From Alphaproteobacteria bacterium (lineage in GTDB: Bacteria > Pseudomonadota > Alphaproteobacteria > Acetobacterales > Acetobacteraceae): 64,000 bases of DNA. The position numbers were made by a program, and so were the translations under genes. Under the pieces are notes generated by a model. It made no database searches and was not told where the DNA came from. It worked only from the letters and a program-made list of their open reading frames with translations. The stretch spans positions 1 through 64,000 of the forward strand of contig JADZEB010000052.1 of the NCBI GenBank assembly GCA_020850755.1, in the 5' to 3' direction. How positions within the stretch are numbered: the stretch's first letter is position 1; each line of letters begins with the position of its first letter. Shown here piece after piece: positions 1 to 7,387 of the stretch.

Positions 1-419
1 CCCATCAGGAAATAGCTGGCATTGTTGACCAGGTAGCCATCGGCGTTGCGCTCGAAATCGCCGGCGCGGGTGAAGTAGAGCGGGAAGTCCTGCGCCGGCG
101 GCGCGGCGGCGATGGGCGAGGGCGCCTGCACGCCCCTGGTCACCGCGAACAGGCCCTGGCCGGCCACCGCCATGTGGGTCGGCACGTCGCCCTGCTGGAT
201 CGAGCCCTGCACGCCATTGGCGTAGTAGGGATCGGCCGAGACGCCGCCCGGCTGGTGGACGAAGGCATTCGATTGCGTGATCAGCGCCTCGAAGCGCGTG
301 TCGATGCGCTTGAAGCCCACTGTCTGGCTGTTGGCGATGTTGTCCGAGATGTGACCCATCGCGCGCGACTGCGCGTTGAGGCCGGAAATGGCCGTGGACA
401 TCGCGCCGAGTATGCTCAT
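1..419 (-). CDS. flgE: Flagellar hook protein FlgE, N-terminal part
   Basis: This gene runs off the left edge, so only the first 139 or so codons are visible. The product begins MSILGAMSTAISGLNAQSRA and continues with HISDNIANSQTVGFKR, the conserved N-terminal rod/hook signature in which the first ~45 residues form the coiled-coil core of the axial filament. FlgE polymerises into the flexible hook joining basal body to flagellar filament outside the cell. The start is the ATG at 417-419, preceded on the minus strand by GGAGAGG. FlgF and FlgG share this N-terminus, so they remain possible, but the GFKRID continuation and the fit to hook proteins favour FlgE. The C-terminus, which would settle the matter, lies outside the window. 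Confidence 0.8.
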   Translation of the reverse strand, partial: MSILGAMSTAISGLNAQSRAMGHISDNIANSQTVGFKRIDTRFEALITQSNAFVHQPGGVSADPYYANGVQGSIQQGDVPTHMAVAGQGLFAVTRGVQAPSPIAAAPPAQDFPLYFTRAGDFERNADGYLVNNASYFLM

Positions 420-755
420 GCCGTTCGCCTCTCCGCCGGTGCCTTGGCTGCGTCCGCGCGCTGCGCCCGCGCGGCCCTGGGCCGTCATCCTGGCGGGAGA
501 GGGGAGCAAGAGCGGGGCCACGCGGCCGCGCGTGGCGGGAGGCGGGCCAAGTGCGGCAAGATCAGCGCGCTAGCGGGCGATCATGCGCCCGCGCGGGAAC
601 GGGGCCGGTCTGCATCCGGCAAAAGCTGCCGGGCCAAACCTGCCTTGCAACCGGCTTCGTTGCGCGATGGTAATAATGACGGCGGAACGGCAAGCGGGGC
701 GCCGCGCCGGGTGCGCAGCGCCCCGCCAGCACCGATATCGCGGTGCGCGCGCGCG
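420..755. other. Intergenic gap flgE - Bug receptor gene
   Basis: This 336-base gap lies upstream of flgE and downstream of the Bug receptor gene, both on the minus strand. I see the flgE ribosome binding site at the left edge and a short A+T-richer patch near 667-680. I looked for a sigma-54 -24/-12 pair suitable for a hook gene and found none with the right spacing. No gene or convincing terminator is visible. Confidence 0.4.
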
Positions 756-1856
756 TCAGCCCGGCAGGGTGACGTTGTATTTGCGCCTGAGCCAGTCGGT
801 GAGGTAGGCGCGCGCCTCGTCCGGCATGGTCAGCGCCAGGCGAAGCTGGCGCACGGCGACATCGCCCACCGCCTGCGGATAGACGCCGATCTCCTTCGAC
901 GCTTCGCGCTTGAAGGTCTCGTCGTTGACCATCGCGGTGGCGGCGGCGCGGTAGGCGGTGACGATCGGGGCCGGCGTGCCGGCGGGCAGCATGAACGCCT
1001 TCGAGGCGGTGACGGTGGCGTGGAACAGGGTCTTCCATGCCTCGTAGCCCGGCCCCGAGGGGTCGCGCCCATGCACGGTGCGATAGGCCTCGGTGAAGCT
1101 CGGTATGTCGGGGAAGGTCGGGTCGCGGGTGAAGCTTTCATCCGCCTGCATGTAGCCGAAGCTGAACAGCGGCACCGCGCGTCCGGCATCGACCAGGGGC
1201 TTCGACTGGGCGATGTAGGCGGCGGTGGTCTGGTGGTCGAGATTGGTCTCGCCGCGCTCGAAGGCAAGGCGCGCGGGGCCGCGATTCATGCCGAAGGCCG
1301 GCTGGAGTTCGAAGCCCAGCAGGTCGATCGCCAGCAGTAGCGTGATATCGACGCTGGTCGCGCCGTTCGAGCCGTATCTCAGCGTCTGGCCGCGCAGCTT
1401 GGCGATGTCGGCCGGGCTGCGGATGCCGAGGCTCGGCGCCGCATAGGCCACCGCGCCGAGCGGCGAGACCATGACCGGGATCCATTCCTCCGGCTTGTAC
1501 TGCACGCGCCGGTCGCGGAAGACATAGTTGGTGATCACGGAGGAGGAGAGGGCGAACAGCGTCAGCCCGTCGGGGCGGGCGCGGCGCTGGAACTCGTTCG
1601 AGCCGGTGATCGCGCCCCCGCCCGGGATGTTGCGCACGATCAGGCTGGGATCGCCCGGCATGTGGCGCTTCAGGTGCGGCAGCATCACCCGCGCCCAGAC
1701 ATCGGTGCCGCCGCCCTCGCCGAAGGGCACCACCAGTTCGATGCGCGTGCCGGCGAACTCGAAGGATTGCGCCTCGGCGCGGCGCGGCAGGCCCGGCAGG
1801 GCAAGCGCGGCGGCGCCTGCCGCGGTGCTGGCGAGAAGTCGGCGGCGGTCGATCAT
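756..1856 (-). CDS. Bug/TctC-type tripartite tricarboxylate transporter receptor
   Basis: This 366-residue protein belongs to the Bug family of periplasmic solute receptors (Bordetella uptake gene, TctC-like), which bind carboxylates for TTT transporters. The N-terminus MIDRRRLLASTAAGAAAL carries a twin-arginine-like signal with probable cleavage after AEA near residue 28. Typical family segments follow: IELVVPFGEGGGTDVWAR, VRNIPGGGAITGSNE and LRYGSNGATS. The ATG at 1854-1856 is preceded by AGGGAGGA. No TctA or TctB membrane partner is seen nearby, which is usual for orphan Bug receptors. It diverges from an AbrB-type permease and lies near a PrpF-like isomerase, so a role in carboxylate uptake is plausible. 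The ligand cannot be read from sequence. Confidence 0.85.
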   Translation of the reverse strand: MIDRRRLLASTAAGAAALALPGLPRRAEAQSFEFAGTRIELVVPFGEGGGTDVWARVMLPHLKRHMPGDPSLIVRNIPGGGAITGSNEFQRRARPDGLTLFALSSSVITNYVFRDRRVQYKPEEWIPVMVSPLGAVAYAAPSLGIRSPADIAKLRGQTLRYGSNGATSVDITLLLAIDLLGFELQPAFGMNRGPARLAFERGETNLDHQTTAAYIAQSKPLVDAGRAVPLFSFGYMQADESFTRDPTFPDIPSFTEAYRTVHGRDPSGPGYEAWKTLFHATVTASKAFMLPAGTPAPIVTAYRAAATAMVNDETFKREASKEIGVYPQAVGDVAVRQLRLALTMPDEARAYLTDWLRRKYNVTLPG

Positions 1857-2230
1857 GGTGGCATCCTCCCTGGCGTGGTGCGGTCCGCGCGGCGCGCGCG
1901 GAACCCGGCGCACTGCGCGGCGCATCGGCGCGACGATGCGGCGAAGCGGGGGGCGGCGTCAATGCGGGCCTAGTGCGCTGGCCCCGCCGGCCGGCACCGG
2001 GCAGCGGGCCGAGCGCGACCGGCATCGGGTTCGGCGCCCCACTTGCGTCGCCGTGGCGCCGATGCATGCGCCGCGCCGCGTGCGCGGCGGCCGCGCGGCG
2101 GACACCTTCCCATCGTTTGACAGCGAGGGACCCGCCGGTATGCTGCCGGGCGCTTCCCCCATCCTCGCCCTCGCGGTCCAGCCCCTTGCCCGCCACCTCC
2201 TCGCGCCAGCCCACCAGACTGCTCGAGCGC
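1857..2230. other. Divergent gap between Bug receptor and AbrB permease
   Basis: This gap separates two divergent genes and should contain both promoters. It is extremely GC-rich and I could not identify a convincing -35/-10 pair, operator or hairpin. The AbrB reading frame stays open leftwards to about 1973 through arginine- and alanine-rich sequence that does not resemble the family, so I do not count it as coding. Confidence 0.35.
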
Positions 2231-3367
2231 ATGCCGACGCGCCCGGAACTGCCGGCGATGTTCCGCACCCTGCTCGCGGCCGCGGTCGGGGGGGCGATCG
2301 CGAAATGGGCGCACGTGCCGCTCGCCTGGATGATCGGGGCGATGACGGCGACCACCATCCTCAATCTCAGCCGTGTGCCGACGCGCGCCGTGCCGAACGG
2401 ACGACTGGTGGCGCTCTGCCTGCTCGGCACCTCGTTGGGCCAGACCTTCACCGCCCCGGTGCTCCAGGCGCTGGGCGGCGCGCTGCACTGGCTCGTGCTG
2501 TCGGCCTTCGTGTCGCTGATCGTCGGCGCGGCCGTCAGCCGCATGACCGCGCGCATGGCCAAGGTGGACACGCGCACCGCCTTCTTCTGCTCGGTGCCGG
2601 GCGGCATCATCGTCATGACGGTGCTGGCCGCGCGCTCGGGCGTGCCGGTGGCGCCGGTGACGCTGTCGCAGACCCTGCGCGTGGCGGTGGTGGTGCTGAC
2701 CGTGCCGCCGATGCTGACCTGGCTCGGCGCGCATGGCTACATTCCGCCCGGCAGCGACATCTTCAACATCGAGCGCGCGGCGGTGGCCTGGGTCTGGCTG
2801 CCGCTCCAGCTCGCGATCTCGGTCGCGGGCGGGGTGGTGATGAGCCGGCTCAGGCTGGCCAATCCCTGGATGATCGGCGCGGCCACCGCCTCGGCCTCGC
2901 TGGCGGCGAACGGGATCGTCTTTTCGGGCGTGCCGCTCTGGGCGATCGACGTGGCGCAGGTGGTGATGGGCGTCACGCTCGGCACGCGGCTCAACCGCGA
3001 TTTCCTGCTCGGCTCGGGCGGGCTTGCGCTCGCCTCGATCAAGAGCGTGCTGATCGTCATCGCCACGTTGGCCCTCTACGCGACCGTGCTCGGGCTCGCG
3101 ACCGGCCTGCCGACGGGGGCCTGCGTGCTCGGCACCGCGCCGGGCGGCATGCCGGAAATGACGCTCACCGCCAAGGTGCTGAACCAGGGCATCCCGCTGG
3201 TGCTGGCCTTCCATCTGGTGCGGCTGGCGATCTGCAACTTCCTGGTCGAGCCCGGCTTCCGGCTTTACATGTGGACCGAGCGCAAGCTCGGCATCGACCC
3301 CGAGGTGCACACCGCCGCCAGGGCCGAGCCCGAGGCCGCGCGCGACCGCGACCGGGACGGGCCATGA
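2231..3367 (+). CDS. AbrB-family membrane permease
   Basis: This is a hydrophobic protein of about 378 residues matching the AbrB family (COG3180, sometimes labelled 'ammonia monooxygenase-like'). It has about ten membrane segments made of two tandem AbrB halves. The duplication is visible: PLAWMIGAM near residue 30 recurs as NPWMIGAAT near 211, and SVPGGIIVM near 121 recurs as TAPGGMPEM near 302. The start chosen is ATG 2231; ATG 2258 is an alternative that leaves the family domain intact. The function is uncertain. Members are thought to export or regulate small organic compounds. The stop codon lies inside a 17-bp tandem repeat shared with the start of the next gene. Confidence 0.8.
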   Translation: MPTRPELPAMFRTLLAAAVGGAIAKWAHVPLAWMIGAMTATTILNLSRVPTRAVPNGRLVALCLLGTSLGQTFTAPVLQALGGALHWLVLSAFVSLIVGAAVSRMTARMAKVDTRTAFFCSVPGGIIVMTVLAARSGVPVAPVTLSQTLRVAVVVLTVPPMLTWLGAHGYIPPGSDIFNIERAAVAWVWLPLQLAISVAGGVVMSRLRLANPWMIGAATASASLAANGIVFSGVPLWAIDVAQVVMGVTLGTRLNRDFLLGSGGLALASIKSVLIVIATLALYATVLGLATGLPTGACVLGTAPGGMPEMTLTAKVLNQGIPLVLAFHLVRLAICNFLVEPGFRLYMWTERKLGIDPEVHTAARAEPEAARDRDRDGP

Positions 3368-3412
3368 GCAAGGCCGGGCCATGAACAAGGCGGGGCCATG
3401 AGCACGGCGGGG
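3362..3412. repeat. 17-bp tandem repeat across a gene junction
   Basis: Three consecutive 17-bp units start at 3362, 3379 and 3396 (consensus ccatgagcaaggcgggg), with a partial fourth at 3413. The first unit contains the AbrB stop codon and the third supplies the ATG of the next gene at 3398. Each unit carries an ATG, so start-codon choice for the downstream gene depends on the repeat. Confidence 0.85.
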
Positions 3413-4303
3413 CCACGCGAATGGCCGGTCGTGCTCGCCTATGCGGCGCTGGCGGCGGGCTGCGCGCTCGCGGTGGTGTTCGCCCTCATCGGCGCGCGCG
3501 AGCGCAGCGCCGCGATGCCGGTCATGGTCGGCGCCTCGGCCGCGCTCGCGGCGGGGCTGAGCTGGCGATTGCTCGCCGCGCGTGCGCGAAGCCCGCTGGG
3601 CTTCGCCGGGATCGGGGTCGCGGCGACGCTGGCCGGCCATGCGCTGTTCGTCGTCGCGGCGCTTTCCTTCAGCGCCTACACCGTGCCGCCGCGCGATCTC
3701 AACAGCGTCCTCGCCGCCCCGGCGGTCGCGGCCTGGGTGTTCCTGATGTCGCTCGCCATCATGGGCTGGGTGACGGTCCCGCTCGGCGCCATCGCGACCA
3801 TGCTGTTCGCCGCCGCCTGGCAGGGACGGCTGTTCGCCCCGCCCGCCGCCGGCGCGGCGCGGTCCTGGCCTGCGGCGCTTGCCTATGGCGCGGTGGCGGC
3901 CGCCTGCGCCGGCGCGATCGTCGCGGCCCGTTTCGGCAACCTCGCGCCCGATTTCCTGGCCCCGATCGCCGGCTCGGCCGGGCTAGCCGCCGCAACGCTC
4001 TGGCTCCTGCTCGGCCACCGCGCGCGGCGCGCCTGGGAGCTGGCCGCGCTCGGCCTGGCCGCGACGCTTGCCGGACATGCGCTGTTCGTCGCGCTGGTGC
4101 TGGGCGGGGCGGCGGTCCAGGGCCGCGCGCGCGAGGCGAGCGACCTTGCCGCCTTGCCGCAGCATTTCGCCGGCCTGCTGCTGGTCTCGGTCGAGATGCT
4201 CGGCTGGGCGAGCCTGCCCGCGGGCGTGGCGGCGACGCGTGGCTTCGCCGCCATCCGCCGCCGCCTGGGCCTGCGCCGGGGACGATCCCCGCGCACGCCC
4301 TGA
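3398..4303 (+). CDS. Membrane protein with internal duplication, unknown function
   Basis: This 301-residue, alanine-rich protein has about eight predicted membrane segments and I do not recognise its family. It is clearly two repeats. GVAATLAGHALFVVAALS near residue 70 recurs as GLAATLAGHALFVALVLG near 220, and each copy is followed by a loop and a segment ending in a W-x-x-x-P-L/A-G pattern (GWVTVPLGAIATM and GWASLPAGVAATR). The start ATG 3398 lies within the 17-bp repeat; no strong ribosome binding site is visible, so coupling to the upstream AbrB gene is likely. It converges on the PrpF-type gene with only nine bases between stop codons. Confidence 0.65.
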   Translation: MSTAGPREWPVVLAYAALAAGCALAVVFALIGARERSAAMPVMVGASAALAAGLSWRLLAARARSPLGFAGIGVAATLAGHALFVVAALSFSAYTVPPRDLNSVLAAPAVAAWVFLMSLAIMGWVTVPLGAIATMLFAAAWQGRLFAPPAAGAARSWPAALAYGAVAAACAGAIVAARFGNLAPDFLAPIAGSAGLAAATLWLLLGHRARRAWELAALGLAATLAGHALFVALVLGGAAVQGRAREASDLAALPQHFAGLLLVSVEMLGWASLPAGVAATRGFAAIRRRLGLRRGRSPRTP

Positions 4304-4312
4304 CGGGGCGCG

Positions 4313-5527
4313 CTACTCGGCCGCCTTGCGCTGGCCCTGGCCCTGACCCTGCCCGGCCACGCCCGGCACGCGGCTGGCGCGGCAATAGACATGGCCGTCG
4401 AACAGCCGCCGCGCCGTGCGATAGACCGCCGCCTGCTCGGCATGCAGCGCGCCGCCCGCCTGCACCTTCACGCTCGCCGCCAGCACCAGGATGCCCGAGG
4501 GCATGCCGATGCGCACATCGGCCTCCGGATTGTCGCGGCTGCCATTGGCCTCGTGCACGATGCTGCCGGGCACGCGCGCGGCCACCGCCATGCACAAGGC
4601 GCCGGTGAGCGGCAGGGCGCGATGCGGCTGGCCGATCGAGATCATGCGCCCCGTGACGTCGATCTCGCTCACCGGGATCGGCTCGCCCGACAGCGTCTTG
4701 GCCGCCTTGGGCACGGTGACGATGCCGAGCTTGGGGATCGAGGGCTTCCTGCGCGCCGCTTCCACGTCGGCGGCGATGCCCATCGCCACCGAGGCCGCGC
4801 AGCGGATCGCCTCCAGCCTGGCCAGCAACTCGGTCATGGTGTCGAGCGCGGTCGGCATCTCGGTGCCGTCCAGCCCGACCTCCTCGGCGCGGACGAAGGC
4901 GCAGGCATTGGCCGCGTCGATGCAGGAAACGCGCACGCGCCCCACCCCCGGCACGTCGAGCGTATCGACCGCGCGGCCGGTGGGCAGGAGCTTGCCGGTG
5001 GAGGCGCCGCCCGGCTCGCGGAATTCGAGGCGCACCGGCGCCCCGGTGCCGGAAACGCCGGGCACGGCCATGGAGCCATCGACGCCGGCCAGCCCCTCGT
5101 CCATCGGGAAGCGGCTCCAGATGATCTTCTTGGTATTGGTGTTGTGGATGCGCACCAGTGCCTCGGCCTGGCCGGGCGGCACCTTCACCAGCCCCTCATC
5201 GACCGCGAAGGGGCCCATGGCGCTGCTCATGTTGCCGCAATTGCCGGAATCATCGACCGTCATGTCCTTCACGCCGATCTGGAAGAAGCTGTAGTCGATG
5301 TCGGCGTCCGCGCGCGAGGGCGGGCCGATCACGCACACCTTCGAAAGCGAGGAGATGCCCCCGCCCATGCCGTCGAGCTGGCGCCCGTTCGGATCCGGGC
5401 TGCCGAGCGCGGCGAGGAAGATCTCGGGCCACAGCGCGCGGTCGGCCGGCAGGTCGCTTGCGTGAAACACGACGGCGTTGGAGGTGCCGCCGCGATAGAA
5501 GGCGGCCGGGATGCGAAGCTGGCGCAT
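4313..5527 (-). CDS. PrpF-family isomerase (4-oxalomesaconate tautomerase / methylaconitate isomerase type)
   Basis: This 404-residue protein fits the PrpF family, a diaminopimelate-epimerase-like fold in two halves that isomerises carboxylates such as 2-methylaconitate or 4-oxalomesaconate. Family segments are clear: IPAAFYRGGTSNAVVFH at the N-terminus, LDGMGGGISSLSKVCVIG, the catalytic-loop region DDSGNCGNMSSAMGPFA with its cysteine, and GRMISIGQPHRALPLTGA. The ATG at 5525-5527 is preceded by GGAG. The C-terminus ends in a QGQGQGQ stretch not typical of the family. The neighbouring Bug receptor and AbrB permease would suit a carboxylate uptake and breakdown locus, but the exact substrate is an inference I cannot make. 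Confidence 0.85.
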   Translation of the reverse strand: MRQLRIPAAFYRGGTSNAVVFHASDLPADRALWPEIFLAALGSPDPNGRQLDGMGGGISSLSKVCVIGPPSRADADIDYSFFQIGVKDMTVDDSGNCGNMSSAMGPFAVDEGLVKVPPGQAEALVRIHNTNTKKIIWSRFPMDEGLAGVDGSMAVPGVSGTGAPVRLEFREPGGASTGKLLPTGRAVDTLDVPGVGRVRVSCIDAANACAFVRAEEVGLDGTEMPTALDTMTELLARLEAIRCAASVAMGIAADVEAARRKPSIPKLGIVTVPKAAKTLSGEPIPVSEIDVTGRMISIGQPHRALPLTGALCMAVAARVPGSIVHEANGSRDNPEADVRIGMPSGILVLAASVKVQAGGALHAEQAAVYRTARRLFDGHVYCRASRVPGVAGQGQGQGQRKAAE

Positions 5528-5586
5528 GGATCGTGGCTCCGAGGGGGTGGCGATTGCTGGGGCGCAGTGTGCCGTGCCGGCGGCAG

Positions 5587-5684
5587 GCGTCAAGCGGTGG
5601 GTATCAAGCGGTGGGCATCAGGCGGCGGGCGTCAAGTGCCGCGCGTCAAGTGGCGGGCGTCAAGTGGCGGGCGTCAAGTGGCGC
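5587..5684. repeat. 14-bp tandem repeat, seven copies
   Basis: Seven head-to-tail 14-bp units start at 5587, 5601, 5615, 5629, 5643, 5657 and 5671 (consensus gcgtcaagtggcgg). The copies towards the right are nearly identical and those on the left are more diverged. The stop codon of the minus-strand SnoaL-like gene (5660-5662) lies in the sixth copy, so the last residues of that protein are repeat-encoded. Confidence 0.9.
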
Positions 5685-6199
5685 GCGATCCCGTCCAGCG
5701 CGGCGAGGCGCGGCATGCCGGCCGCCGCCGCTGCCGGCGCGCACCAGGGCCAGGGCAGGGCGGCAAGCCAGTCCGTCACCCGTCCAAGCGCCTCGGGGCC
5801 GAGTTCCTCCATCCGCTCGATGGTGATGACCAGCCGCTCGACCAGATGCGGCGCGGCGGGCTGGAAGTGCCAGTCATAGCGCCCGGCACCGACGCGCACG
5901 GCGCCGCTTTCCTTCACCGACATGCCGACCAGCCACGGGCAGGTGAAGGTGCGCGCATCCGCCGACGGCGGGGCCGAGAGGCAGAAGGTGTAGACATTCT
6001 CGTGCACCCGGCCGAAATCGCCCGCCGTCACGCGCGCGATCGCCGCTACCCCGCGCGAGAGCGGCGGGAAGCGCACGACACCGGTGTGCACCGCCATCTC
6101 CAGCACCGCGTCGGCGGCGAAGGCGCGGCGCATCAGGTGCGGGCGGTTGGAGTCCTTGGCGCGGAGATAGGTCGCGATCGCGTCCGCCGGTGTTGGCAT
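5660..6199 (-). CDS. SnoaL-like (NTF2-fold) hypothetical protein
   Basis: This 179-residue protein opens with a helix and conserved pattern (TPADAIATYLRAKDSNRPHL, then MRRAFAADAVLEM) typical of SnoaL-like NTF2-fold domains, which serve as small-molecule cyclases, isomerases or binding modules. Its central part contains VHENVYTFCLSAPP and the aromatic pair YDWHFQPAAPHL. No catalytic assignment is possible. The ATG at 6197-6199 has AAGGGG upstream. The gene lies 34 bases downstream of the NUDIX gene on the same strand, suggesting cotranscription. Its 3' end enters a 14-bp tandem repeat, so the C-terminal tail is probably variable between strains. Confidence 0.6.
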   Translation of the reverse strand: MPTPADAIATYLRAKDSNRPHLMRRAFAADAVLEMAVHTGVVRFPPLSRGVAAIARVTAGDFGRVHENVYTFCLSAPPSADARTFTCPWLVGMSVKESGAVRVGAGRYDWHFQPAAPHLVERLVITIERMEELGPEALGRVTDWLAALPWPWCAPAAAAAGMPRLAALDGIARHLTPAT

Positions 6200-6233
6200 G
6201 GCATGCCCCTTGTGCGGCGCGCGGCGCGGCGCG

Positions 6234-7112
6234 CTATTCGAACTGCTGCAAGCTCGCCTTGAGCGCGGCAAGGCGCGGCTCGTTGTGCGCGCCGATCAGC
6301 CCCTCGCGGATGAACAGGTCGATCAGCACCAGGTTGACGTTGAACTTGAAGGCATCGCTGTCGCGCACCGCGGCGAAGACGCGCTCGAGCGGCCAGAGCT
6401 CGAAGCGCTCGACCTCGCCATCGGTGTTGCGCGGCGCGAACCCTTCGGGCAGGTCGAGGTCGAACACCGAGACGATGTCGCAGCGCAGGCCCTCGGGCCG
6501 CTCCATCACGTAGGAGACGGTGCCCACGCGCCGCGCCGTGCCGGCCAGCTCGGGCGGGATCGCCGCCTCCTCGGCGGCTTCCTTGACCAGCGTCTCCTCG
6601 ATCGTCATGCCGGCCGGCTTGCCGCCGGCAACGATGTGGTCGAGCTTGCCCGGATCGAGCGCCTTGTCGGCGGCGCGCCGCCCGACCCAGAGATGCACGC
6701 CATCGGCGCGGCGGACGATGCCGTTGGCATGCACGCCGAAGCTGCGCACGCCGAAGGCCGGCACGGCGCCGCGATCGAGCGTGGCCAGCACCGTTCCGCC
6801 CTCCTTGGCGACGACATCGTAGAGCTCGCGGCGCAGGCGCGGGACCAGGCCAAGCTCGGCCAGCCGGGCGGCGGCGCGCGCCAGCCCGTCCGAGCGCGAG
6901 ACGACGCTGCGTAGCGAGGAGGAGAGGCTCACGCCGCGGGCATCGAAATGGAAGATGCTCGGCAGGAAGGTGAGCGCGCGCAGAAGCTCGCGCCTGATCC
7001 AGCCCACCTGCGCGCCGGCGATCAGGAACGGCTCGTAGTTCACCGGCGCGGCGATGTTGTTGCAGGCCGCGATATGGCGCCAGAACCCGTCCATCGCCGG
7101 GCGGGATAGCAT
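6234..7112 (-). CDS. DUF4743-type NUDIX hydrolase
   Basis: This protein of about 292 residues has an N-terminal DUF4743-like region (PFLIAGAQVGWIRRELLRAL) and a C-terminal NUDIX domain, the architecture of eukaryotic Nudix20/24-type and bacterial relatives. The NUDIX box reads GGKPAGMTIEETLV followed by KEAAEEAAI. It keeps the metal-binding EE pair but has Met where the first consensus Glu stands and Lys-Glu for Arg-Glu; loss of the first Glu also occurs in this subfamily. It probably hydrolyses a nucleoside-diphosphate-linked compound. Start candidates are ATG 7112 and ATG 7094; both leave the domains whole. It diverges from the Atm1-type ABC gene. Confidence 0.8.
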   Translation of the reverse strand: MLSRPAMDGFWRHIAACNNIAAPVNYEPFLIAGAQVGWIRRELLRALTFLPSIFHFDARGVSLSSSLRSVVSRSDGLARAAARLAELGLVPRLRRELYDVVAKEGGTVLATLDRGAVPAFGVRSFGVHANGIVRRADGVHLWVGRRAADKALDPGKLDHIVAGGKPAGMTIEETLVKEAAEEAAIPPELAGTARRVGTVSYVMERPEGLRCDIVSVFDLDLPEGFAPRNTDGEVERFELWPLERVFAAVRDSDAFKFNVNLVLIDLFIREGLIGAHNEPRLAALKASLQQFE

Positions 7113-7387
7113 GGCGGGCGGGGCGGGCGCGAGTCCTTGCGGGGCGGGCGCGCATCCGCAACGGCCGGAGCGCGGCGCGCCGCCGGCGGAGCGACCCGGG
7201 GGCGACGGACTGCGGCGGGCGCGGGGCTGCGCTGCGCCGGTGTGCCGGCTCGGTGCCTTCCACCGCGCCGCGCCGGCCCCATTTCTCGGCGGGTGCGGGG
7301 CCTGCCGCCGCGCTATGCTGCCGCGCCGCGACTCTTGCGCCACGCGCCCGCCATCGGCGCCGCCAACCGAACGGACCAGCCCCGACC

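Noticed and set aside
420-755. Sigma-54 promoter for flgE
   Set aside because: A TGGC-like and a TTGC-like element occur near 615-640 but their spacing is wrong for -24/-12 recognition.
756-5527. Complete tripartite tricarboxylate transporter
   Set aside because: Only the Bug receptor is present. The AbrB permease and the duplicated membrane protein do not resemble TctA or TctB.
5587-5684. CRISPR array
   Set aside because: The units are 14 bp, head-to-tail, without unique spacers, and no cas gene is nearby. The same applies to the other arrays.
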